The notes beneath the pieces were generated by a model. The model did no database searches. It had not been told where the DNA came from and worked only from the letters and a program-made list of their open reading frames with translations. A stretch of DNA of 64,000 bases. Origin: Lagopus muta (lineage: Eukaryota; Chordata; Aves; Galliformes; Phasianidae). The DNA lies in the NCBI RefSeq assembly GCF_023343835.1, contig NC_064433.1, forward strand, positions 180,623,777 to 180,687,776, given 5' to 3'. Made by a program: the position numbers and the translations under genes. Shown piece after piece: positions 54,149 to 64,000 of this stretch; the stretch's first letter is position 1, and each line of letters starts with the position of its first letter.

Positions 54149-55486
54149 TTTCTCAGCCTAATTTAAAAAAAGGTCTGGACCTCAATCTTCAGTCTTCTAG
54201 ATGAAAGAGCTGCATGATCACTTATGATGTGGTGAGTTTATTTACATTTTTTTTGCTGAAGGTGTTTGCTCTTCAAATACAATACAGCACTCTTTGGAAA
54301 AAATGGCTGCTACTGATCAGAAAGCTCATGGAATGTAAGATCAAGCCATGATGTCAGTCATGATTCTTTTCTTTATACAAGATGGTCTGACTACACACAC
54401 TGTAAGTCCACACAAATTTTGGGGTTTGATGAGATGAATCTACTGCTTGTAGGGGAAAACAGCATTTCAAGAGATGATCCCAGCAGTTCTCCCTGACAGC
54501 GGTTCAAAGCTCACAGAGACTGCATTCTGCACTGGCAACTTCCCCTTTCCCACACGACACCATTGTTCTGTGGCTGGAACATCCTTTTTGCTCACAGCTC
54601 TTCAACTGCATACTACAGTATGCATTTCCAGCCAGCATTGTTCAGGAATGCCTCTGGCACTCACAATAGGTACCTCTGTAATGTCATGTGCCCTTATCTC
54701 CTGTGTACTGTGCTGTCTGCCCCGCTCTGTCTTTCTCAGAGAAACTGAAAGAGGGAGCATTATCGTCTAAGAAATATCTTTCTAGCAGTAGAGAAATAGA
54801 TACTGCCTTCTCACTTTCATAATAAACATGTTACTGCCATAGTAGCAACGCATGATGCAGTTCTGTGTGCATGTGAGTGAACCACTCAGGTTGTATCTTT
54901 ACCTCTGTATGAACTGCTCTGAGAGCCTGCTGCCAAGTGGTAGGATCTGCTTCATGGAGTAGCATCCTGAGAATTATCTCATTTATACTGTGTAGTCTGC
55001 AATGGACATCACATGGTCTTGTTCTGCTCTTAAAGAAGAAAACTTCCTTTTCTAACCAAAGCTTACATCATCTGAATATAGTTTTCACAGGAAAATAAAA
55101 TGACTGTAATGACCTGCAGTCCTCTGAGGAACCTGGGGAACCTTCAGGAACCACTTGGATCAGAAGGGTTTGGAGTTCACAGCATCCTTTCTATGTATTT
55201 ACTCAAAAAAAGAAACTTTTCAGACATGTGCTAGGCTGTCACCAAAGCCATGTCCCCCACAGTGCCCCATTTTGAGAGGATAAATAGTCCAAGGGCTATT
55301 AATGTCTGCCATGCAGGAACAGCATGCAGCTACAGTTAGGTAATACTAGAAACAGTGAGTAGTATGAAGCACCCCCCATTTCTGGGTGTGCTTTTGCCTG
55401 TGTAGCTCATTGGTGCCCCCCAGGTGATTCACGCCGACATCCCTGAGTCTCAGGCAGGAGGACACTGCTGGCTGCAGCTATGGCTA
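54149..55486. other. Intergenic, nothing recognised
   Basis: No supported gene or repeat. A 98-codon frame at 54,474-54,770 shows no known domain. Confidence 0.45.
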
Positions 55487-55517
55487 GTGGATTCAGTGGA
55501 GTCAGTGGAGTCGGTGG
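55487..55517 (+). repeat. Short 9-bp minisatellite
   Basis: Three to four units of the form GTGGAGTCA/GTGGATTCA in tandem. An ATG precedes it in frame and a GTAACG follows, which superficially resembles a small exon. No further support. Confidence 0.5.
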
Positions 55518-55560
55518 AGGAATCAAGGTAACGTAGGTGGATTCAGCAGACAACCATCAT

Positions 55561-55592
55561 GCAGACCCCAGCAGGCAAGGCTGGGGGTCTGC
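55561..55592. repeat. Hairpin-forming inverted repeat
   Basis: Arms GCAGACCCCAGC and GCTGGGGGTCTGC (one-base bulge) around the loop AGGCAAG. It ends exactly one base before the 116-bp direct repeat begins. Confidence 0.75.
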
Positions 55593-55708
55593 ATCACCCA
55601 ATGATGTGACTCAGCAAGATGGTGAGGATGTGGTCAAGCAACTGGAAAAACCAACCCATTTCCTTGGTAAAATGCGTGCTCCCCTTCCATGCTTTGATCT
55701 ATTAGTCT
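55593..55708 (+). repeat. 116-bp direct repeat, copy 1
   Basis: Matches 56,559-56,674 with a single mismatch (CAATGATG versus CAGTGATG). Its left edge coincides with the hairpin at 55,561-55,592. The sequence resembles no repeat family I know. Confidence 0.9.
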
Positions 55709-56558
55709 ACTATGCATATACATTAAATGCACAATTTCAGGGTTTTCCTAAGCAGATGAAGAGATAAAGTCCCTTCTAGCAGGGACTTGAAAGTGCAGGA
55801 AGTGCTCTTCCTTACACAGATGACTGGGGCTTATTCTTCATACTAAGAGCAATGGTATGCTAACATTACTGGTACAGTTTACATTTGAAATGAAAATGAT
55901 TGAAAGTGTGCTGTTTGCATTATGACTACTGATCCACGGGACTTAGTTCCAGAAGGCTTCTCTTCTTCTCCTTTCATTCTAGCCAAAGAATAATCTTTCT
56001 TCACACGTTTACCACTGGCTGTGGCTGAGTATTCTTGAGCTCAGCTATTTTGGCCTGGGCCTACAGAGTACTTCAGTAAAAGAAGGTATGCAGGCCTTTG
56101 GGCAAGGGTCACAGAAGTATCACAGAAGAACTGAAGCACACTGTGAAGCTTGGGCCACAGAGTTCTGAAGAGGAGATGTCACCACTCACTGAGGCCTAGT
56201 CTGAGAGATTTGAAATCAAATCTCTAACCTTACACAGGCCTCCATGTTCTGGCACATGTGCTGGCCATAGTAAGCTGGTAAATCAGAAGTCTTACCTCTG
56301 GTCCAAACCATCTGTTCTGCTATAGTACATGTGTGGATAACAGCAAGTGAATCATACAGAGCTGCAAGAGGGGGTCAAAAGACCTCAATGGTGAAGAGAA
56401 GTTGGAGTAAGACAAATGACAGAAAAAATTTGTCATGGAAAGCTGCAAATGCCCATGAAATAAGATATCTGAGGGTACAGTAAGCAGACTGCAGTACAGG
56501 TACCCCCAAACAATCAGCACATGTCTGCAGTGCTGTGGAGTGCAGCTTCAAACAAGGA
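55709..56558. other. Spacer between the two 116-bp repeats
   Basis: About 850 bases of unique-looking DNA with no supported gene. The segment is not duplicated itself. Confidence 0.5.
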
Positions 56559-56674
56559 ATCACCCAGTGATGTGACTCAGCAAGATGGTGAGGATGTGGT
56601 CAAGCAACTGGAAAAACCAACCCATTTCCTTGGTAAAATGCGTGCTCCCCTTCCATGCTTTGATCTATTAGTCT
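56559..56674 (+). repeat. 116-bp direct repeat, copy 2
   Basis: Same orientation as copy 1, offset 966 bases. Flanks differ on both sides, so the duplication ends sharply and no tail, terminal repeat or target duplication is seen. Confidence 0.9.
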
Positions 56675-57649
56675 GCTACATATGATCCTACAAAGTTGTA
56701 AAGAAAATCTGTACTTTTATGATTCTGACAAAGCTTAGAAGCAAGGTGGTAGATTAGTTTGTGCCCCCACATAGTCCATACCAGCAGAAACTTAGCTGAT
56801 GACAAGGCAGGGCACAAATACCTTTACGCTCTAACTGTGCAACTGGATGCTTCAAGGAGCTGAGCTGGATGATCAGTTTCAGTCCCTCAGATGTTTTAGC
56901 GCTCAAAGATTTAACCCAAGTAATCCAGAACATCCATGACAGTGCAAGAAAATGAGTGTGGATTTCAGAACTATAAGATGATGCTTTTACGGTAGGGCAC
57001 TTTTCCTACTTCACTAAAATTTTCAGTTTTCAAATTCCAATCATGAGTCCAGCTGCAGTTTCTTGGAATCATCTTTAGAACCTTTCTCATGGAATATTAG
57101 CTTGTGCCACGCTAATTATTTTGCAGGAAATTTTATTGACAATATGCTTTGAGAATATTTCTCAGCTTCAGTGTGGAGATTCTGTTCCAAAATAAAAGAA
57201 AAGCTTAAATATGTTCATCAATCCAAAAATTATTATGTTTATGTGGATGGATTTCCAAATGAGGAGAAGCAAAATGAAATGAAGCTGCCATTTGCAGCCC
57301 CAAAGTATCCTGTTTACAACTTGGTTGGAAATCTTGGTGCAAATTCACTTCAACCAGTAGTAAAAGATGGGATCCCAGCATTTTTTAAAAAAATCATATG
57401 CAATCAGCTCTATCTATGGTGATGCAAAATGGTGAAACAACAGGGTAGTAATACAAAAGGAAGAGGTATAACAGTAGAATCATGGTATGTTAGGAAATGC
57501 AAAGGAAGTGATAACATCACTTTATTTACAATTACTTAACTTCTACAACTACTATGAGTACCTAGAGTGTGAGTACAGAATTAATAAGGAGAGTTGCTTG
57601 GATTTGAATCAGAATTAATGGAATCATAAAGATTTGAATCAAAATGCGT
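56675..57649. other. Intergenic, nothing recognised
   Basis: An 83-codon frame (57,171-57,422) has an ordinary amino-acid composition but no known domain or convincing splice context. Confidence 0.4.
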
Positions 57650-57702
57650 AGAATAATAGAATGTCTTGAGTTGGAAGGGAATTCAAAGATCATCTAGTTC
57701 CT
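57650..57702 (-). repeat. CR1 3' tip, antisense
   Basis: About 50 bases ('gaataatagaatgtcttgag', 'ttggaagggaattcaaagat', 'catctagttc') of the reverse-complemented CR1 terminus. Confidence 0.75.
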
Positions 57703-60700
57703 ACTCTCAGTTCAATTAATCAAGTTCAATTCAATCAACATAACAGAAGACTCAGTACTGACTTCACTTGGCTTTGGTTCAGGAAGCAATTGCCCAGATA
57801 ACAGCTGCTGCGCAGGCACTACGTGGAAGATTTATTCCTTCTGCACAAACAGTGACTTGAAAGAAAATGCAAACATCCGTGCATGGTGTTGGATGAACAC
57901 CTGACCTTGGTGCCATGCAAGCGTTTCTGCCAGTTGAAAGCCAAAGCCCTGTGGCAGCTTTCTTCTGGGTGCCAAGCAGGAAGCACACAGCTCAGGCCTT
58001 CACATTCGGGAATTTTCCCAAATTATGTTCATGGGACTTAGAGTATGAGTTACACGCTCTGAAACTGAGTCACTTGATGCGCAAAGTAAATATCGGATGT
58101 GGGCTCACTGCCCCTGTGTGGGGCTGCACAAGCATCAGCTCCGGAGGGTGAACACTTACTTGTAGGAAGTTCAGGCTCACACACGCAGTACTGTGCATGC
58201 AGCCTTACGTAAACATTGGAAATGTTATTTTTTATGGATCCTCTTGCTCTGCTCATAGCTCTCTGCATTGGATTTTTCATGGCACTCCAAGGAACGACTT
58301 GTGTAATATTGCTGTATGCTTAACGTGTGAAGTTTCTCTTAGATGTAATGATTACAGTTGCAGAACATCAGAATGGCTCAGCTGACCAAATCAGACATCC
58401 TTTTGGACTGCCCTATTTCTGTCTATCCCTAATGGTAATGAGGAGTAAACAAAATACCATCATGGACTATTTCAGGAGCTGTTACTCAGAGCAAAGATCT
58501 CTTCTTTGTTCCTGTTTAGTGATTTTTACATTGCTTTTCTTTAGTTCTGTCTTGCATAGATACAGATGTTCTTAATATCTGCATTCTCACTAAAATCTCA
58601 GATTTAAAATAGTACAGTAAACCTCAGGGATTTTTTTGCACTCCATAAGAAAGAGTACTTCCCTATTACCTAATTGTAAACTATTGTCCTACATCACTGA
58701 ACATGTCATTGTTCTTATGTTAAGGAAAAATAAGTAAGACAACCTACTTTCTGTAAGATGCTTCTCTAGTGTCCTTAGCAGATATCTTATTTCAGTTGTT
58801 AAACCGGTGTGACCATTTTCTGCCCTTTGATGTGAACAGTGTTGTTTAATCCCCCTGGCAATTTTGGCAGACTTTTATTTTTGGTTACTGCTTTGTAATT
58901 TCATATGACCAGAACTAGGCACAATGCTCTGGTCAAAGTGAATCAATCTCTTTCTCAAGTATCTTACTTTAAACTTCCTTGTTCTTTACCTAGTTCTTTA
59001 TAGACAGGTACATTTTAAGATATTTACTTCAACTGCTGTTATCAGAACTACCATTCTCTTATCAGAATTACCATTAAGTGAAGACAAGCTCAAGAATCCA
59101 AAGAAAATAATGAACAAAAAAGGAAACTTGAAGGGCATCATCAGTGATTAGCTATCTACAATTTACCATTTACTCTGTGCTTATTAAAGATAAGAGGATT
59201 TGTGTAAGCTACTCAAAAAGATCACAAACAAACAGAATAAACTGCAAACACACTATGAGCCAACAGTTGCTGCGAATAATGAATCACAAAAAAACCCAGC
59301 CACCCTGTTATAACGGAACCACTCAGGACCATGGTAATGGATACATATTAGCTTAGACAGCACCAGGAACTTGCATGAAACCACAGTTTGTTTTACTTCC
59401 TCTGATGTAAGACAAACTGTGGATAAACTCCTGTCAGGGTGCTTAGAGATCAGATTATTGTGCCAATCTTATGATGCCATGTTTTAGGGAGTAGGTTCAA
59501 AAAAAACAGCAAAATGAAAGAAATTCAGCCTGCAAAAACTCTTTTCTGAAGTCAGAGATCTAGTTTATGAAAGGAGACAAGTCTAATGAATGTGTGAAGT
59601 GCGAACTTTGGGGTGCAGACCTAGAACAGAGATATCAGGAAAAGGAGAAAGTTGTCATTACCAGTAAATTCTGCCAATGCTGGCAGTCCTTAAAAGGCAA
59701 TATGCATAAAGGCAAAACTTCCAGGTGCAAGAACTGTCAAGCCAACTTTGATAAATATGTGAAACCCACACATTGGATCACATATGGAAATACACAGGGA
59801 GATTAAATCATGCATCATTGCAGACCAGGCTACAGATTTGTGGAGGTGTAGTTACACCCTCTTTCCCCTGACATTATCACAGCTGCAGCTGTGGAGGTGG
59901 CACAGATGTGTTTAGGCTCAGACCAGGTAAGACTAGGTTTTGGTGAGATGATATAACCAAAACAACTCTTGTATTTCCAATAATGTAACTTGTTACTGAA
60001 AATAGTGCACATGTAAACTGTCTATTTTTAAAAATGTTGCAATGACATAATTAGCCTCACTTCCTCTTTGTTTGATGACTAAACTACAACATGCTGCATA
60101 CCTACCTAGTCAGGACAGAAACTGTATAGTTATATGATATGAGACTTACTGTACCACTAATTACTCACATTGAGAATGATCCAGGGGATTCACACTTCTT
60201 CTGAAATACTGGGAAAGAAACAGAGGCAAGATGTAGGAGGTCAAACAGCTTAAGGTGAAATGCTTTGTTTTGGTACAAGCACTGTTTGTGGATCAGATGA
60301 GAGTAGTCTTCATAACTCCTTTTTGGGATGAGGATCAACTCCTCCTCCAAAGAGCTTATGTGTCAGGTAAGTACAATGCACACGAGTGGGAAGGTGTATC
60401 CATGGCCATGTGTGAGCAGAGTCCTGCTCTGAGGGTACCAGAGCCCACCATGGTTTGTTTGTTTTCCCCACAATGAAGTGATGATTTTCCAGCTGGAGCA
60501 GCCATTAAACAGCATTAAAAAGAAGAGAGAAGGACAGCTGCAGAGAGGACCTGGAAAGAAGCAAAGAAAATGGGAGAGATGAGGAGGGGAAGTGTAAAGG
60601 GTATGTGGAATGATTGTTGCAGACGAACTCTGGCCTGTGAGGCAGGTCAGTGCTGTAACTCAGTGGGGACACACTGGTTCTTTGCCACCTGGTTTCATTC

Positions 60701-60883
60701 TGTGGAATCCAGAGCATAGGGTTGATCGCTTTTTCTTGACCTGCTTCCCATCGGGAACTGAAATGATGCCAGGGAGGAGCACACTGAGGCCCATGAGCTG
60801 GGATGGACTCCCAGATCCCATTGTCCACATCCAGAGAGGGCACTTCAATGCCCTGAATTTCTTTCAGAAGACATTGAATGAAA
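57703..60883. other. Intergenic, nothing recognised
   Basis: No gene supported. A 79-codon frame at 59,567-59,806 contains several Cys pairs (CVKC, CQC, CKNC) but fits no zinc-finger pattern I know. Confidence 0.4.
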
Positions 60884-61420
60884 CACAGAATCATAGAATC
60901 ATTTGAGTTGGAAGGGACCTTTAAAGGTCATCTAATCCAACTTGCCTGCAATGATCAGGGACACCTACAGCTCAGTCACATTGCTCAGAGCCCCATTCAG
61001 TCTGACCTTGAGTGTCCCCAAGGATAGGACGTCCATCACATCTCTGGATAACCTGTGCCAATGCTTCATCACCCTTATCATAAAAAACTTTGTCTGATAT
61101 CAAAATCTCTCATTTTAGTTTGAAACCATTTCCCCTTCTTCTGTTGCAGCAGATTCTGAAGAGTCTGTCCACTTCTTTCTTGTAGCTCCTTTTAGGTACT
61201 GAAAGTCTGCTACCAGTCTCCCCAGAGCATTCATGTAAGAGGAGTGCTCCAACCCTTGGATCATTTTTGTGGCCCTCCTCTGAATGCACTCCAACAGGTC
61301 CATGTCTCTCCTGTACTGAGGACTCCACATGTGGACACAGTACTCCAGGTAAAGTCTCACCAGCACAGAGCAGAGGGGCAGGATCACCTCCTATGACCTG
61401 CTGATCACAATGGCGTGGCT
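60884..61420 (-). repeat. CR1 LINE 3' fragment, antisense, about 535 bp
   Basis: Starts with 'cacagaatcatagaatcatt' and contains 'ggtcatctaatccaacttgc', 'gtggccctcctctgaatgca' and 'tactccaggtaaagtctcac'. It covers the 3' UTR and the last ORF2 codons. Frames at 61,110-61,387 (minus) are its remains. Confidence 0.92.
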
Positions 61421-64000
61421 CAACATTTTATCTATATTATATTTAAACATTGTCAGTTCTTGATGGAAGAGCTCTTTTAGAGATTGGTCTGTACCGGGTC
61501 TTTAGTTAAGAAAACAATAGACATACCCAGCATTGGGCAGACATAAGGCTTGCAAGCCTGCCTGTTTATTCACTCAGGATTGTTTTGGAGTCAGGCTGAA
61601 CTCTTCCTGTTTGAAGAGTCAGAGGAAGAAGGATGGTTTGTTTTTATGTAAACAGTAAATATTTTCCACGAGTTGTTTTACCAAATCCTGCATTCCCTGC
61701 TTTATTGAAGGCAGAGATTTACTGGGACTTTGTGTTAAGTTTGAAATGACATCTTTTAAAAAAAAAAGCCAATTTTTTTTGCTACTCAGTAATGTCAAGG
61801 GATCCCTCAAGTACGGTCAAATAAGAAGCTGCTTGGGGTTGTCACATTATTTTCTGCCCTTCTGAGTACTGTGATAAGTGAGCAAAGAGAGAATACATGT
61901 ATCAGTGGTAGCATAGAAATGCCAGAGATGCGTGCTTACAGGCAGAATCACTGCAATTACACCCACAGCTTTTAATGACACAAAAATACTACATTTCTAA
62001 AGCATCTGGGACTATGTTTAAGTGGCAGCTAAGTGATTTTAAGTGGTGATTGTGCATTTAAATGTCAGCTGCACTTTCAGTGCTCCCAGCTCACTCTGCA
62101 AGTCCAAGGCACTTGATATTTTTGATGCCAAGTACGGCCAGAACTGCATAAGGGGTGAGCCATGCAAGCAGCTTACTGCACCTTACGACACTCACCGGTT
62201 GTGCCACACATTCCTCAACACAATTGACTTTGTCTCCTTATGTAGTAGCTGTGGTCTAGACAAGTCAGTCCTCAGAGAAAACCCATAAAGGCTGATGAGG
62301 GACAGCATTTATCTCACTTGATTTCTGTCAGATTGCTTATGCGTAATACAAAACATCCAGGTTCAAAATCCCTTTCTTTTTCCTAAGAAATCTGAACACT
62401 TACAAACCATTTCCTAGAGAGAGAGCTGTAATTACCAGATTCCTGAGTTTATCACAAAGGTATTTTCTTGGGAAATTCCATTGTATAAGTAGTATAAGTA
62501 AAGTATTAAGTCAGCAAAAAGATAATGATAATCATGGGATAAGTTTAGGGGTATCACCTTTCAGTGGGGGCCAATGGATCCATTCGTAGTGGCACTGAAC
62601 GTATTCAAATTCAAAATAATTTTCTGGGGAGACCTGAGAAAATGACTTATTGTTGTATGTTGCTCAGGCAAGACTTCCAGTTGTTTCTGATACTGGAGAT
62701 CATCATAAGCCACTGTTGTTACTTTTTTTAATTGGGAATATCCCTGGTCTGATGTGTAGGTGTAGCACTTGTCTAGAACAATCCAGGCGACTAGTCTGCT
62801 TCCTCGCTTTGAATCATGAGATATTTCCATCAAACATCTTGCACAGTTTCAGTTTGGCTCTCATGTCCTTGTGTTAGCACAGTTTCTTCTCATTTTTTGT
62901 GTCAGGCACTCAGAGAGCTGAGATATGGTGAGACTTCATACATTCTGCAAATAACAAATGTGCACGGCTGTGGTGCGTTATGTGACAGGAAATTGTTCTT
63001 GCTAGGACTTGTGTGAAAGTTAATAGGGTTTGATTTAGAGTTGAAAGAACAACTCTTCACCACATCCCACTAAAGTGCTTGTATAAGACTTTTGTAGCCA
63101 TTGGGATGTCATCCAAGCAAGCAGGATGCCCATCCTGGCTAGATCCCCTGGACACTGCTGTCGCGTCAGAAACATGAATTAAGCATCTCATTTTATTCCT
63201 CTCTCCCTTCCTCACAGCCCTGAAGCCTTGAAGTCTTTCATGTTGTTCAATTTCAAAGTTATAGTATTCAAGTATTATCCAGTGGAAAACACCCTGCAGG
63301 TGAGGAGATACAGTATAATGTCCTGGGATGTTATAAAACATTTCTCAGTTACAGTCTTGGCCCTAAACTATCTGACAGTGAACAGGTCTAAACATGTGAC
63401 AGCAGATGATTGAAGCAGAAGACACTCATTTCCTGGAAAAGGTGGTTGCAAAACAGAATTTGTTCAATGAAGGAAGATACAGGATAACCTTCAGGGCTGT
63501 ACAAGAAAGGACAAACACAGAAAACAACATGCACTTATATAAGAAAATTGTTTCTGTAGAATAGATGAAATGCTTCTGTTGTGTTACGGAAAAATTAATC
63601 AAATAACATATGTATATAACAGAGATAAGCAAAGTACCACAGAACTGCAAGGTGAATTGTAGAACTCCTTTTTATGAACTTAAGTGTGAGACAAATGGCA
63701 GAGGAAGCACATTAGAGTAATTACTTCTAATAGTCAATAAATCTTCTGTTCCTCTAATCAATTCTGAATTAATGCTCTCTCTCTTTTTTAAATTTTATTA
63801 AATGAACCAGGGTTTATTAAGTTCAAATAACAGAGACATCATGCACCTCATTTCAGTCAGTGTTTAAGATGTGATGTGTCTTGCAAGAAGAACCAACTAA
63901 CTTTGGAAAAAAAATGAATTACTCTGTAGTAAAAAATGTAAGCAATTCTGGTTAAAGAATGAACTGTTTTACAATAATTGTTAATATGCATGAAAAATTC
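61421..64000. other. Intergenic to the window end, nothing recognised
   Basis: AT-rich DNA with no supported gene, exon or repeat. In particular I see no further MMP exon (no HExGH motif, no PRCGxPD) on either strand. Confidence 0.5.

Noticed and set aside
53697-54149. 150-codon minus-strand open frame
   Set aside because: CR1 ORF2 C-terminus of the second adjoining copy.
57171-57422. 83-codon frame downstream of MMP13
   Set aside because: Considered as an exon of another MMP or cluster gene, but no hemopexin, catalytic or propeptide motif is present.
59567-59806. 79-codon frame with CVKC, CQC and CKNC pairs
   Set aside because: Spacing does not fit a known zinc-binding motif; no other support for a gene.

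Overview
The window looks like a stretch of an avian chromosome, most likely from a galliform bird. It holds the last codons of one gene at the left edge (DCUN1D5), one complete ten-exon gene (MMP13, collagenase-3) at 41,637-48,449 on the plus strand, and otherwise AT-rich non-coding DNA scattered with CR1 LINE fragments. The CR1 pieces have the avian 3' end with short ATTCTATGAT-like repeats. A mariner remnant of the chicken Galluhop/Mariner1_GG type also points to Galliformes. No operons, CRISPR arrays, phage or other prokaryotic features are present.

Layout. Positions 1-18 encode V-R-Q-A-S-stop, matching the C-terminus I recall for DCUN1D5 (ending VRQTS). About 3.6 kb of AT-rich sequence follows, closed by an AATAAA signal at 3,588, and is read as its 3' UTR. 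From about 3.6 to 41.5 kb lies an intergenic interval with CR1 fragments of several ages, a mariner copy split by a CR1, a small CpG-dense patch at 14.06-14.35 kb, a GC-richer stretch at 23.1-24.1 kb with the longest open frame of unknown origin, and a 355-bp segment at 27.56-27.91 kb with an inverted copy at 32.49-32.84 kb. That second copy sits inside a 920-bp composite insertion within a CR1.

MMP13 occupies 41.5-48.45 kb. All ten coding exons join in frame to a 468-residue protein with signal peptide, propeptide with cysteine switch, catalytic zinc site, hinge and four-bladed hemopexin domain. Its proximal promoter shows a TATA box, AP-1, ETS/PEA3 and RUNX (OSE2) sites with nearly the spacing known for human MMP13. 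A 1-kb CR1 lies in sense orientation in intron 4.

From 48.45 to 64 kb I see no further gene. This part holds six CR1 fragments, including a long CR1 with an internal endonuclease-RT deletion abutting another CR1, and a 116-bp direct repeat (55.6 and 56.6 kb) with one mismatch, one copy adjoining a strong hairpin. DCUN1D5 followed by MMP13 in the same orientation matches the edge of the vertebrate MMP cluster. No other MMP exon is visible within 15.5 kb downstream of MMP13.

I found no convincing new biological system. The most unusual structures are the composite insertion with the inverted copy and the recent 116-bp duplication.
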